From: an uncultured Paracoccaceae bacterium
GTDB lineage: Bacteria; Pseudomonadota; Alphaproteobacteria; Rhodobacterales; Rhodobacteraceae
Assembly (NCBI GenBank): GCA_937900975.1
Contig: CALCPC010000777.1
Span: forward strand, 1-7,372
Direction of reading: 5' to 3'
DNA: 7,372 nt
Positions within the stretch are counted from its first letter, which is position 1, and each line of letters opens with the position of its first letter. The notes under the pieces are model-generated. The model was not told the DNA's origin, did no database searches, and saw nothing but the letters and a program-made list of their open reading frames with translations. Below are positions 1 to 6,182 of this stretch, piece by piece. Both the position numbers and the translations under genes were made by a program.

Positions 1-763
1 CGCGTTCCAACATCGCTTTGTTCCCATGTCCGTGCGCTGCGACCGTCGCCTCGGGCCCGGCTTTTATTTGGAGGATCACGGTGGCGCGCAACTCCGCCTC
101 GCTGAGGCGGTCGCCCGCGTCGCGCGCGGCGATGAGCCCAGAGAGAAGGTCGTCGCGAGGCTCTGCGCGCCGCGCCGCGATCAGCGTGTCGAGATAGTCC
201 GAGAACGCGGCCGCGGCCCTGGCCGCCGCGTGCTCAACGGCCCTATCGCGGCGGCTTTGGTACATCGCAACCATCGCATGCGACCAGGTTAACAGATCGG
301 GGGTGCGTGTCTCTGGTATCCCGATCAGCCGGGCAATGACCCTGACGGGCAGGGGCTCACAAAAGGTCTTGAGGAGGTCACCCTCCGCCGGCAGCTCTGC
401 GGCGAGTGCGTCGGCGAGGCTGCGGATCATCGGCGCCAGCGCCCGGATCCGTCGGGGCGTGAAGGCGCGAAGCACCAGACCGCGCAGGCGGGTGTGCGCA
501 GGCGGGTCGCGTTCGAGCATCGAGTTGTCGTCGATTGCAAAAAACGGCGCCAGATGCGGCGGGCGGGCCGCCCGCTCGGCCTCTGGCACGGCGCGTCCGA
601 AGCGTCTGTCGCGCAGAATGGCGTTGACCAGCCCCGTACCCGCGGCGGCGACCGTCCCATACTCTTCCCAATAAAACAGCTTCTGGCCGCGCATTGCGGC
701 ATAGGCGGGGTAGGGGTTTTGCACGAAATCGGGATCGCGCGGGGATTGTGAGATCGCGTGCAT
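1..763 (-). CDS. Cytochrome P450, N-terminal part (truncated by window edge)
   Basis: This is a bacterial soluble-type P450, a heme monooxygenase that would hydroxylate an unknown substrate with electrons from a ferredoxin partner not seen here. The reverse strand is open from an ATG at 763 to the window edge, giving 254 residues. Near the start is a typical FVQNPYPAYAAMR segment, then LRDRRFGR (about residues 50-57). The C-helix stretch DPPAHTRLRGLVLRAF (86-101) carries the His90/Arg94 pair that usually contacts the heme propionates. The I-helix oxygen-activation motif AGPEAT falls at 235-240, the expected place for a protein of about 400 residues, which supports this start. The ExxR motif and heme-binding Cys lie outside the window. 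It follows the PLP enzyme by 187 nt on the same strand, so co-transcription is plausible. The family call is firm; subfamily and substrate are unknown. Confidence 0.9.
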   Translation of the reverse strand, partial: MHAISQSPRDPDFVQNPYPAYAAMRGQKLFYWEEYGTVAAAGTGLVNAILRDRRFGRAVPEAERAARPPHLAPFFAIDDNSMLERDPPAHTRLRGLVLRAFTPRRIRALAPMIRSLADALAAELPAEGDLLKTFCEPLPVRVIARLIGIPETRTPDLLTWSHAMVAMYQSRRDRAVEHAAARAAAAFSDYLDTLIAARRAEPRDDLLSGLIAARDAGDRLSEAELRATVILQIKAGPEATVAAHGHGNKAMLER

Positions 764-950
764 CAGCGCCCGCCGGCGTGGTGACGCGGCGCGCGCGGCG
801 CTTTGGCACAGCTTTGCCGGTTGGCGGCGCAGGCGCGCGCGCGCGCCGCACCCGCTGCGGGCTTGTGTCGGGCATCGGGGCCGTCACGGTCGGTGCGGCG
901 CCGGACCTCCGACCGGGACCGGTCGGCTGCAGCGCTGTGCGTGCGGTTCT
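764..950 (-). other. Junction between PLP enzyme and P450, with a doubtful 63-codon frame
   Basis: No recognisable gene lies here. One reverse frame (954 to 763) starts with an ATG overlapping the PLP enzyme's stop as ATGA and ends in a TGA overlapping the P450 start as TGATG. That geometry would suit translational coupling, but the product is a low-complexity Arg/Ala-rich string matching no family I know, and open frames of this length arise easily at such high GC. The stretch also holds a run of seven GC dinucleotides (833-846) and the inverted repeat listed separately. Confidence 0.3.
909..926. terminator. Near-perfect inverted repeat after the PLP enzyme gene (attenuator or weak terminator)
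   Basis: The arms CCGACCGG (909-916) and CCGGTCGG (919-926) are exact reverse complements separated by two bases, so RNA would form a 7-bp GC-rich stem with a four-base loop. It begins about 25 nt after the stop codon of the PLP enzyme on the minus strand. There is no T-run on either side, so full intrinsic termination is doubtful. It could protect the 3' end of the upstream cistron or lower transcription into the P450 gene. A protein-binding palindrome is the alternative. Confidence 0.4.
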
Positions 951-2072
951 TCATGCCGGCGGGTCGAGCGCTTGGACCAGATCGGTCAAAAGGTCTTCGG
1001 GCGCCTCGATCCCCGTCGAAAGGCGGAGCAGGCGGGGGTCGATGCCGGCCTCGATGATGTGGCGATGCTCAATCAGGCTTTCGACCCCGCCAAGCGACGT
1101 CGCGGGAAGCCAAAGCTTGGTCTGTCGGACAACGCGGGCCGCTGTTTCTGGCGTATCGACCAGGAGGCTGAGCATGCCCCCAAATCCTCCGACCATTTGC
1201 GCGCGGGCGATGCTGTGTCCGGGATGGGTTTCGAGGCCCGGGTAGAGAACGGTCTCGACCCTGGGATGCTGGCTGAGTGTGCGCGCAAGGTCTAGGGCCG
1301 TGGTGCTCGCCCTTTCCCACCTCAGAAAAAGCGTGCGCAAACCGCGAATAAGAAGCCAGGCCTCAAAGGCGCCGATCACAGTGCCCATCAGGGTCCTAAG
1401 CGCCCGAAGCGTGTCGCCAAGCGCGGGATCGGCTGTGGAGAGCACGCCGGCGGTGAGGTCCGAGTGCCCGCCGAGATATTTGGTGCCGGAGTGAAACGCG
1501 ATGTCGGCACCGAGGCTAAGCGCCTGAAGCGTCGTGGGCGGCGCGGCGGTGCAATCGCCAGCCAGGTTTGCGCCCGACGCCTTTGCCACACGGGCGGCGG
1601 CGGCAATGTCGAGGATGTCCCAGGTTGGGTTCACCGGCGTTTCGATCCAAATCAGACGGGTGGCGGGGGTGACCGCAGCGGCCAGCGTCGATTGATCGCT
1701 GGGATCGAAAGGGCGCAAATCGATCAGGCCACGCGCGGCCTGGCGCTGCAGCCAGGACCGGCCGCCGTGATACATCACCGCGGGCGCGACAACGCCCGCC
1801 CCGGGCTCCAAACTTTCGATCAGGGTCGTGATCGCCGCCATGCCCGAGGCAAACACAAGACTGTCCGCCGCACCGTCCAGATCGGCCAAGACAGCCTCGG
1901 CCTGGCGCACCGTCGGCCCGCCGTCGCGGGCATAGATATAGGGCCCGCGTGCCGCATAGTCGCCGTCGCGCACAAAGGTTGCCGAAAGATCGATCGCGGG
2001 GCTGACGCCGCCGGTCGTGGGATCGACATGGCAAAGCGCCTGCGCGGCGCGGGTCGCGGGGGACAGGGTCAT
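951..2072 (-). CDS. Cys/Met-metabolism PLP-dependent enzyme (cystathionine gamma-synthase / beta-lyase family)
   Basis: A fold-type I PLP enzyme of the trans-sulfuration family, acting in the cytosol on sulfur amino acids or related C-S substrates. The product is 373 residues, close to the family's usual length. Visible landmarks: Tyr47 and Arg49 in the YxR segment that contacts the cofactor phosphate of the neighbouring subunit, SGMAA (76-80), Tyr101 that stacks on PLP, ETPVNPTW (144-151), the PLP-binding Lys198 in HSGTKYLGGHSD, SLGGVESLIEH (326-336), and Arg350 in LRLSTGIE, which binds substrate carboxylate. Asp173, which pairs with the pyridine nitrogen, is present, but the next residues read DCTAAPP where most members have DNTxATP. 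The start at 2072 has an AGGAGG six bases upstream (2079-2084). A longer in-frame start at 2207 adds 45 residues without family character. Sequence alone does not separate gamma-synthase, beta-lyase, gamma-lyase or sulfhydrylase activity, so no symbol is given. Confidence 0.9.
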   Translation of the reverse strand: MTLSPATRAAQALCHVDPTTGGVSPAIDLSATFVRDGDYAARGPYIYARDGGPTVRQAEAVLADLDGAADSLVFASGMAAITTLIESLEPGAGVVAPAVMYHGGRSWLQRQAARGLIDLRPFDPSDQSTLAAAVTPATRLIWIETPVNPTWDILDIAAAARVAKASGANLAGDCTAAPPTTLQALSLGADIAFHSGTKYLGGHSDLTAGVLSTADPALGDTLRALRTLMGTVIGAFEAWLLIRGLRTLFLRWERASTTALDLARTLSQHPRVETVLYPGLETHPGHSIARAQMVGGFGGMLSLLVDTPETAARVVRQTKLWLPATSLGGVESLIEHRHIIEAGIDPRLLRLSTGIEAPEDLLTDLVQALDPPA

Positions 2073-2078
2073 CGGCGG

Positions 2079-2086
2079 CCTCCTCT
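2079..2086 (-). promoter_or_regulatory. Ribosome binding site deciding the PLP enzyme start
   Basis: On the minus strand this reads AGAGGAGG. Its AGGAGG core ends six bases before the ATG at 2072. It is a near-ideal Shine-Dalgarno site and the main reason to prefer this start over the upstream in-frame ATG at 2207. Confidence 0.8.
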
Positions 2087-2185
2087 GAACCCCATCTGTC
2101 CTTTTGGCGCAACGCTTGGCAAGCCCCGGCAGGCGGGCCGCCGCGCTGCCCAAGCCCTTGTGATCCGATGCCAGACGACACCCCG

Positions 2186-2214
2186 TTGCAACCCCACGGA
2201 AAATCAAGAATATT
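2186..2214 (+). promoter_or_regulatory. Possible sigma70-type promoter for the dctPQM operon
   Basis: TTGCAA (2186-2191) and AATATT (2209-2214) are separated by 17 bases. Each matches the consensus hexamers at four of six positions. They fall in the most AT-rich patch of the divergent intergenic region, which also contains the palindrome GAATATTC (2208-2215). The match is modest. I saw no convincing sigma54 (-24/-12) site, although many C4-dicarboxylate transporter operons use one. Confidence 0.25.
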
Positions 2215-2284
2215 CACAACACGCCGGGGAAAGGCCCTGGTCCTAGATCCAAATCGAGCGTGCAAAAGACACGTCGTGCCGCCC

Positions 2285-2301
2285 CTGCGGTTTTGCCGCA
2301 G
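2285..2301 (+). promoter_or_regulatory. Small inverted repeat in the dctP leader
   Basis: CTGCGG (2285-2290) and CCGCAG (2296-2301) are exact reverse complements around a TTTTG spacer, ending 24 bases before the dctP start and about 12 before its ribosome binding site. It could be a leader hairpin that stabilises the mRNA or an operator half-site pair. The sequence does not decide between these. Confidence 0.35.
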
Positions 2302-2325
2302 TCGCCAACAGCGAGGAAAGAAAAC

Positions 2326-3327
2326 ATGAGTTACCTTAAACCCTTAGCCGCAGCCGCCGTGCTGACCCTGGCCGCCCAGCCCGTACTGGCCGCCTGTGAT
2401 GACGGGGAGGTCGTGGTCAAGTTTAGCCATGTCACCAACACCGACCGCCACCCCAAGGGCATCGCCGCTTCGCTGTTTCAGGAGCGCGTGAACGCCGAAA
2501 TGGACGGCAAGGCCTGTGTGGAAATCTTCCCGAACTCCACGCTTTACAACGACGATCAGGTTTTGGAGGCGATGCTGAACGGCGATGTTCAGATGGCCGC
2601 GCCCAGCCTGTCGAAATTTGAGGCGTTCACGAAGGTATTCCGCATCTTCGATCTGCCCTTCATGTTCAAGAACATCGATGCGGTCGATGCGTTCCAGGCG
2701 TCCGAGACCGGCGAAGCGATGAAGGCCTCGATGACCCGGCGCGGTCTGCTTGGCCTTGAATTCTGGCACAATGGCATGAAGCAGATGTCGGCTTCACAGC
2801 CGCTAATGATGCCCACGGATGCCGAGGGGCTGAAATTCCGCGTCCAACCCTCGGAGGTTCTTAAGGCGCAGATGGAGGCAATCGGCGTCAGCCCGCAACC
2901 CATGGCGTTTTCTGAGGTTTATGGCGCGCTCCAAACCGGCGTTGTCGATGGGCAAGAAAACACGTGGTCCAACATCTGGGGTCAGAAGTTCTTTGAGGTC
3001 CAGGACGTGATCACCGAGACCAATCACGGCATCATCGACTATCTCGTCGTCGTCGGCGTTGAGTGGTGGGAAAGCTTAGAGCCGGATGTGCGCGACCAGA
3101 TGGCAACCATCCTGGCCGAAGTGACCGAGGCGCGGAACGGCGCGGCTTTTGACGTCAATGAGGCGGCCAAACAGTCGATCCTCGACAATGGCGGCGTGAT
3201 CCGCCAGCTCACGGCCGAACAGCGCGAAGCCTGGGGCAACGCGATGCGCCCCGTCTGGGATCAGTTCGAAGGCGATGTCGGCGCCGATACCATCGCCGCG
3301 GCACAAGAACTGAACGCCAGCTTCTAG
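2326..3327 (+). CDS. dctP: TRAP transporter periplasmic solute-binding protein DctP (C4-dicarboxylate type)
   Basis: This is the periplasmic receptor that binds an organic acid and hands it to the DctQM membrane complex. The product is 333 residues, normal for the family. It starts with a signal peptide: Lys5, a hydrophobic core (7-17) and a likely cleavage after VLA (20-22). Family landmarks are VKFSHVTNTD (31-40), FPNSTLYNDD (68-77), the FDLPFMF stretch (108-114), GLKFRVQ (168-174) with Arg172, the conserved arginine that usually salt-bridges the ligand carboxylate, and ALQTGVVDGQEN (201-212). Cys24 and Cys64 are the only cysteines and could form a periplasmic disulfide. LAAC at 21-24 also resembles a lipobox, so lipid anchoring is possible but less likely. 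The ATG at 2326 follows GAGGAAAG at a good distance; an upstream in-frame start at 2260 would bury the signal peptide. Dicarboxylate specificity is inferred from overall resemblance only. Confidence 0.93.
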   Translation: MSYLKPLAAAAVLTLAAQPVLAACDDGEVVVKFSHVTNTDRHPKGIAASLFQERVNAEMDGKACVEIFPNSTLYNDDQVLEAMLNGDVQMAAPSLSKFEAFTKVFRIFDLPFMFKNIDAVDAFQASETGEAMKASMTRRGLLGLEFWHNGMKQMSASQPLMMPTDAEGLKFRVQPSEVLKAQMEAIGVSPQPMAFSEVYGALQTGVVDGQENTWSNIWGQKFFEVQDVITETNHGIIDYLVVVGVEWWESLEPDVRDQMATILAEVTEARNGAAFDVNEAAKQSILDNGGVIRQLTAEQREAWGNAMRPVWDQFEGDVGADTIAAAQELNASF

Positions 3328-3342
3328 GCTGCGTCATCAACG

Positions 3343-3366
3343 GCGCCCCGGGGTCCCCCGGGGTGC
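3343..3366 (+). terminator. Strong GC hairpin between dctP and dctQ (partial terminator or mRNA stabiliser)
   Basis: GCGCCCCGGGG (3343-3353) pairs with CCCCGGGGTGC (3356-3366). Every position is Watson-Crick except one G-U pair, giving about 10 bp with a four-base loop. It starts 16 nt after the dctP stop and ends about 17 nt before the dctQ ribosome binding site. No U-run follows, so it is more likely to stall 3' exonucleases or terminate only partly. Either effect would keep the binding-protein message in excess of the membrane subunits, a common arrangement in binding-protein transporters. Confidence 0.6.
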
Positions 3367-3395
3367 TCCGCTTAGGCGAACAGGGGAGGGGGCCG

Positions 3396-4130
3396 ATGGC
3401 GCACCCAGAGCGCGAACCCGAAACCGGGTTTGCCCGCGCAGTCGGCGCGGTTGAGAAGACAATCATCGCCGTGATCCTGGGCTCGATGGCGATGATTACC
3501 TGCATCAACGTCTTCTTCCGCAAGACCTTCGATTTTGAGCCTGTGAACCGTCTCGAAGCCTGGTTCGGCTTTACTTGGCCCGACAACATCGACTGGGGTT
3601 ATCAGACCTCGCTGATCCTGTTTGCTTGGCTTGTGCTTTTCGGGATGGGCTTTGCGGTGCGCAAACGCGCCCATCTTGGCGTCGATGTCATCATCAACCT
3701 CTCCAACCGACAGGGGCGCAAAATGTTGGCGCTTGTGTCGGTCTTTTTGTGCCTTCTTTATGCGTTTTTGCTCATGAAAGGCAGCTGGGACTACTTTTCG
3801 AGCTTTGTGAACTTGCCCTCAACCTCTGGCCGTTGGTTTCCAACCGGGTTGGACGAAATGGGCTTTCGCAACCGCCAGGCCTTCTACACGTTCGATGAGA
3901 TCGGAATGCCTGGCTGGCTCCTTTGGATGGAGGGTCTGTTCCAGGAAGAGTATGAGAAACTGCCCCGCTCTGTCGGTTACGTCATGCTGCCCATCGGTGC
4001 CGTTCTGCTTTTCGGCGCGTTTGTGCGGGCCGCGCTGCGGATTTGGGCCGATCATGACGACCGCTTGATCGTCAGCCATGAGGCCGAAGACGAGGTCGCC
4101 GCCGTCGCGCCGGCCGGGCGGGGGGCGTAG
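3396..4130 (+). CDS. dctQ: TRAP transporter small membrane subunit DctQ
   Basis: This is the four-helix small subunit that pairs with DctM in the inner membrane and is needed for transport. The 244-residue product is at the long end for the family. Hydrophobic segments fall at about 22-41, 70-88, 109-128 and 193-213, the four helices expected. The loop after the second helix reads FAVRKRAHLGVDV (86-98), the conserved R..AH..VD signature of DctQ. The extra length comes mainly from an extended periplasmic loop (about 131-190), rich in Trp and Phe, and a charged C-terminal tail ending in an Ala/Gly-rich stretch. The ATG at 3396 is preceded by GGGGAGGGGG (3383-3392). A start at 3363 would add 11 residues but would place the start inside the upstream hairpin. 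One base separates its TAG stop from the dctM ATG, so translational coupling is likely. Confidence 0.92.
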   Translation: MAHPEREPETGFARAVGAVEKTIIAVILGSMAMITCINVFFRKTFDFEPVNRLEAWFGFTWPDNIDWGYQTSLILFAWLVLFGMGFAVRKRAHLGVDVIINLSNRQGRKMLALVSVFLCLLYAFLLMKGSWDYFSSFVNLPSTSGRWFPTGLDEMGFRNRQAFYTFDEIGMPGWLLWMEGLFQEEYEKLPRSVGYVMLPIGAVLLFGAFVRAALRIWADHDDRLIVSHEAEDEVAAVAPAGRGA

Positions 4131-4131
4131 G

Positions 4132-5610
4132 ATGCGCCTTGCCCTGATCGCCGTTGGCCTGACGCTGGCGCTTGTGTTCGGCTTTGTCTTGGTGGGCGCC
4201 GAGGTTTTGTCGGACAGTCCGGGCGTAAAGGTCACGGCGCTTTTTCTGATGGTCATCGCGATGCTGATGATCGGGGTGCCGATTGCCATCTCGCTTGGCC
4301 TTTCGTCGATCATCTTTCAGCTTGTGCTGTCGGACACGTCGCTTGCCGCGATCGCCCAATCGCTGTTCCAGGCGATGTTTGGGCATCCGCTGTTGATCGC
4401 GATCCCGTTTTTTATCCTCGCCTCGTCGTTCATGTCGACCGGCGGTGTTGCGCGGCGGATCATCGATTTCGCAATTGTCTGCGTCGGGCATCTTCCCGGC
4501 GGGCTGGCGATTGCGGGCGTCTTCGCGTGCATGATGTTCGCCGCGCTGTCGGGCTCCTCCCCGTCCACGGTGGTTGCGGTCGGTTCCATCGTGATCGTCG
4601 GGATGCAGAAAGTGGGCTACAGCAAGGATTTCGCCGCCGGCGTGGTTTGTAACGCCGGCACGCTTGGCATCCTGATCCCGCCCTCCATCGTGATGGTCGT
4701 CTATGCAGCGGCCACCGATGTGTCGATCCAGCGTATGTTTATGGCTGGCGTGATCCCGGGCCTTCTGGCCGGTGGGATGCTGATGCTTGGGATCTATATC
4801 TATGCCGTTTTCGCCAAACTTCCCCGGGAAGAAAAGAAAACCTGGCGCGAGATGTTTGACACCGGCGCCAGCGCGGGCTGGGGGCTTTTTCTGATCGTCG
4901 TTATCCTGGGCGGTATCTATGGCGGCTTCTTTACGCCGACCGAGGCCGCCGCGGTGGCCGCGCTTTACGCATTCCTGATCGCGAATTTCGTCTATCGCGA
5001 CATGGGCCCGCTAAAGCCGGATGAGGACGACCCGCCCCGGACACCGCGCCCGCTTTACGAAAAACCCTATGCGGTTTTCACGGCTTGGGTGCATCCAGAC
5101 ACGCGCGACACGCTATACGACGCGGGCAAGCTGACCATCACGCTTCTGTTCATCATCGCCAACGCGCTGATCCTAAAGCACGTTCTGACCGATGAGCAAA
5201 TCCCCCAAGCGATCACCGCCTCGATGTTGGAGGCGGGGTTTGGGCCGATCATGTTCCTTGTGCTGGTCAACGTGATCCTGTTGATCGGCGGGCAGTTCAT
5301 GGAACCGTCGGGCCTGATCCTGATCGTTGCCCCGCTGGTCTTTCCCATTGCCATCGAACTGGGGATCGATCCGATCCAGCTTGGCATCATCATGGTTGTG
5401 AACATGGAGATCGGGATGATCACGCCCCCAGTCGGATTGAACCTTTTCGTCACCTCCGGTGTCGCGGGGATGCCGATGCTGCGCGTTGTGCGCGCGGCCT
5501 TGCCCTGGCTGGGCATCTTGGTGATCTTCCTGGTGATGGTGACCTATATCCCAGAGCTGTCGACAACCTTGCCCAACTACTTTTACGGGCCCGAGACGAT
5601 ACAACGGTAG
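4132..5610 (+). CDS. dctM: TRAP transporter large permease subunit DctM
   Basis: This is the large permease that carries the substrate across the inner membrane, driven by sodium coupling in characterised TRAP systems. The product is 492 residues, longer than the roughly 430 of a minimal DctM. The extra length is an N-terminal hydrophobic segment (about 3-23) and a hydrophilic internal stretch (about 288-328) rich in Pro, Asp and Arg. Core signatures are GVPIAISLGL (48-57), ALSGSSPSTVVAVGSI (138-153), NAGTLGILIPPSI (174-186), GGIYGGFFTPTEAAAVA (260-276), the FMEPSG segment (389-394) and EIGMITPPVGLNLFV (426-440). The paired repeats around GILIPPS and MITPPVG match the inverted hairpins of this fold. 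The ATG at 4132 starts one base after the dctQ stop. A start at 4078 inside dctQ would add a charged Arg/Pro stretch before the first helix and is less likely. Confidence 0.93.
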   Translation: MRLALIAVGLTLALVFGFVLVGAEVLSDSPGVKVTALFLMVIAMLMIGVPIAISLGLSSIIFQLVLSDTSLAAIAQSLFQAMFGHPLLIAIPFFILASSFMSTGGVARRIIDFAIVCVGHLPGGLAIAGVFACMMFAALSGSSPSTVVAVGSIVIVGMQKVGYSKDFAAGVVCNAGTLGILIPPSIVMVVYAAATDVSIQRMFMAGVIPGLLAGGMLMLGIYIYAVFAKLPREEKKTWREMFDTGASAGWGLFLIVVILGGIYGGFFTPTEAAAVAALYAFLIANFVYRDMGPLKPDEDDPPRTPRPLYEKPYAVFTAWVHPDTRDTLYDAGKLTITLLFIIANALILKHVLTDEQIPQAITASMLEAGFGPIMFLVLVNVILLIGGQFMEPSGLILIVAPLVFPIAIELGIDPIQLGIIMVVNMEIGMITPPVGLNLFVTSGVAGMPMLRVVRAALPWLGILVIFLVMVTYIPELSTTLPNYFYGPETIQR

Positions 5611-5640
5611 CGGGCCCGCGCCGCCGGGCGCCCTTCTTGA
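5611..5640 (+). terminator. Candidate terminator after dctM
   Basis: GGGCCCG (5612-5618) can pair with CGGGCGCCC (5625-5633) if two bases bulge out, and the stem is followed by TTCTT. It begins directly after the dctM stop. Weak T-richness and the bulge make it a moderate candidate for the operon's end. Further GC palindromes, GCCGGC at 5653-5658 and 5661-5666, follow and could add to termination. Confidence 0.4.
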
Positions 5641-5832
5641 CGCCCAGACGCCGCCGGCCCGCCGGCGCGGGGTTGGGCGGAGGCCGGTCATTGGCCTTGG
5701 CGGATCGACGGCAGCTTTCGGGCCGGTTTTCCGCACCGATGTTTTTGGCCTCGGCGTCGGGCGATGTCAAAGACGGCCCGCAGTCGGCACAAGGTTCCGT
5801 CTCGAACAGGGCAGGGGAGCTGAGGCTTGAAA

Positions 5833-5919
5833 GCCTGGGATATCAAGCACCCCATACCGCGCTTTGATTTCGGGCAGCGGTACCCGGTCCAGATTTTCCA
5901 CCAAACGCTTCAAAGGCGG
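5833..5919. repeat. Diverged intergenic direct repeat, copy A
   Basis: The best-conserved core (5840-5861) matches copy B at 20 of 22 positions, around TCAAGCACCCC and ACCGCG. Similarity then continues with small gaps through GGCAGCG, CAG-TTTTC, AAACGC and a final GGCG. The flanks of the core (CCTGGGATATCAA and TTTGATTTCGGG) are roughly inverted and could form an imperfect stem with the conserved core in its loop. Copies A and B are 213 bases apart, start to start. Confidence 0.65.
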
Positions 5920-6045
5920 CGCGCCGGGGCCGAAGGATCGGGAGCGAACCCTAAGACGTCTTGGGACAGCCCCCTGGGCCGAGATCGGATGGGCGTTGTC
6001 CAAGGCTGCCGCGCGCGCCAGGGCAACCTGCGGCGTTTTGTGAAG

Positions 6046-6137
6046 ACCTGAGACATCAAGCACCCCAAACCGCGTTGAAATCTGTGACTTCAGGCAGCGT
6101 TCTGGGGTTCAGGTTTTTCTAGGAAACGCGTTAGGCG
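6046..6137. repeat. Diverged intergenic direct repeat, copy B
   Basis: The core at 6053-6074 differs from copy A at 2 of 22 bases. Its own flanks carry CCTGA (6047-6051) and TCAGG (6090-6094), so it too can fold with the core in the loop, although the stem sequence differs from that in copy A. Indels between the copies break any shared reading frame in the outer parts, which favours a non-coding element or a decayed gene over an active protein repeat. Confidence 0.65.
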
Positions 6138-6153
6138 ATTGACGCGCGGCGGA

Positions 6154-6182
6154 CGCCCCGCGGGCTTGCGGGCGCCGGTTTT
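6154..6182. terminator. Candidate bidirectional terminator hairpin downstream of gyrA
   Basis: CGCCCCGC (6154-6161) pairs with GCGGGCG (6168-6174) with one bulged base and a six-base loop. On the plus strand a TTTT follows at 6179-6182. On the minus strand it lies about 30 nt after the gyrA stop but lacks a U-run. It could end gyrA transcription or act as a second stop for read-through from dctM. Confidence 0.35.

Noticed and set aside
378..887. 169-codon minus-strand frame overlapping the P450
   Set aside because: It is out of frame with the P450, which has C-helix and I-helix motifs. The product is an Arg/Pro/Ala-rich shadow.
694..1245. 183-codon plus-strand frame across the P450/PLP enzyme junction
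   Set aside because: Antisense to two recognised coding ends, Arg/Ser-rich, with no family features.
2073..2207. Extended start for the PLP enzyme at 2207
   Set aside because: The extra 45 residues lack family similarity, and the ATG at 2072 has a near-perfect ribosome binding site.
1464..2246. 260-codon plus-strand open frame antisense to the PLP enzyme gene
   Set aside because: The minus strand encodes a clear enzyme with all family motifs. The plus frame is low in complexity, Gly/Arg-rich and matches nothing I recognise.
2260..2325. Upstream in-frame start for dctP
   Set aside because: It would add 22 polar residues before an otherwise standard signal peptide; the ATG at 2326 has its own ribosome binding site.
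4078..4131. DctM start inside dctQ
   Set aside because: The added 18 residues are Arg/Pro-rich and come from the dctQ tail read in another frame. The start at 4132, one base past the dctQ stop, fits translational coupling.
5767..6063. 98-codon minus-strand frame with a GTG start in the dctM-gyrA gap
   Set aside because: It spans the second half of repeat B and all of repeat A and looks superficially protein-like, but there is no ribosome binding site, a stop lies just upstream, and indels between the copies break the frame. Kept only as part of the repeat finding.
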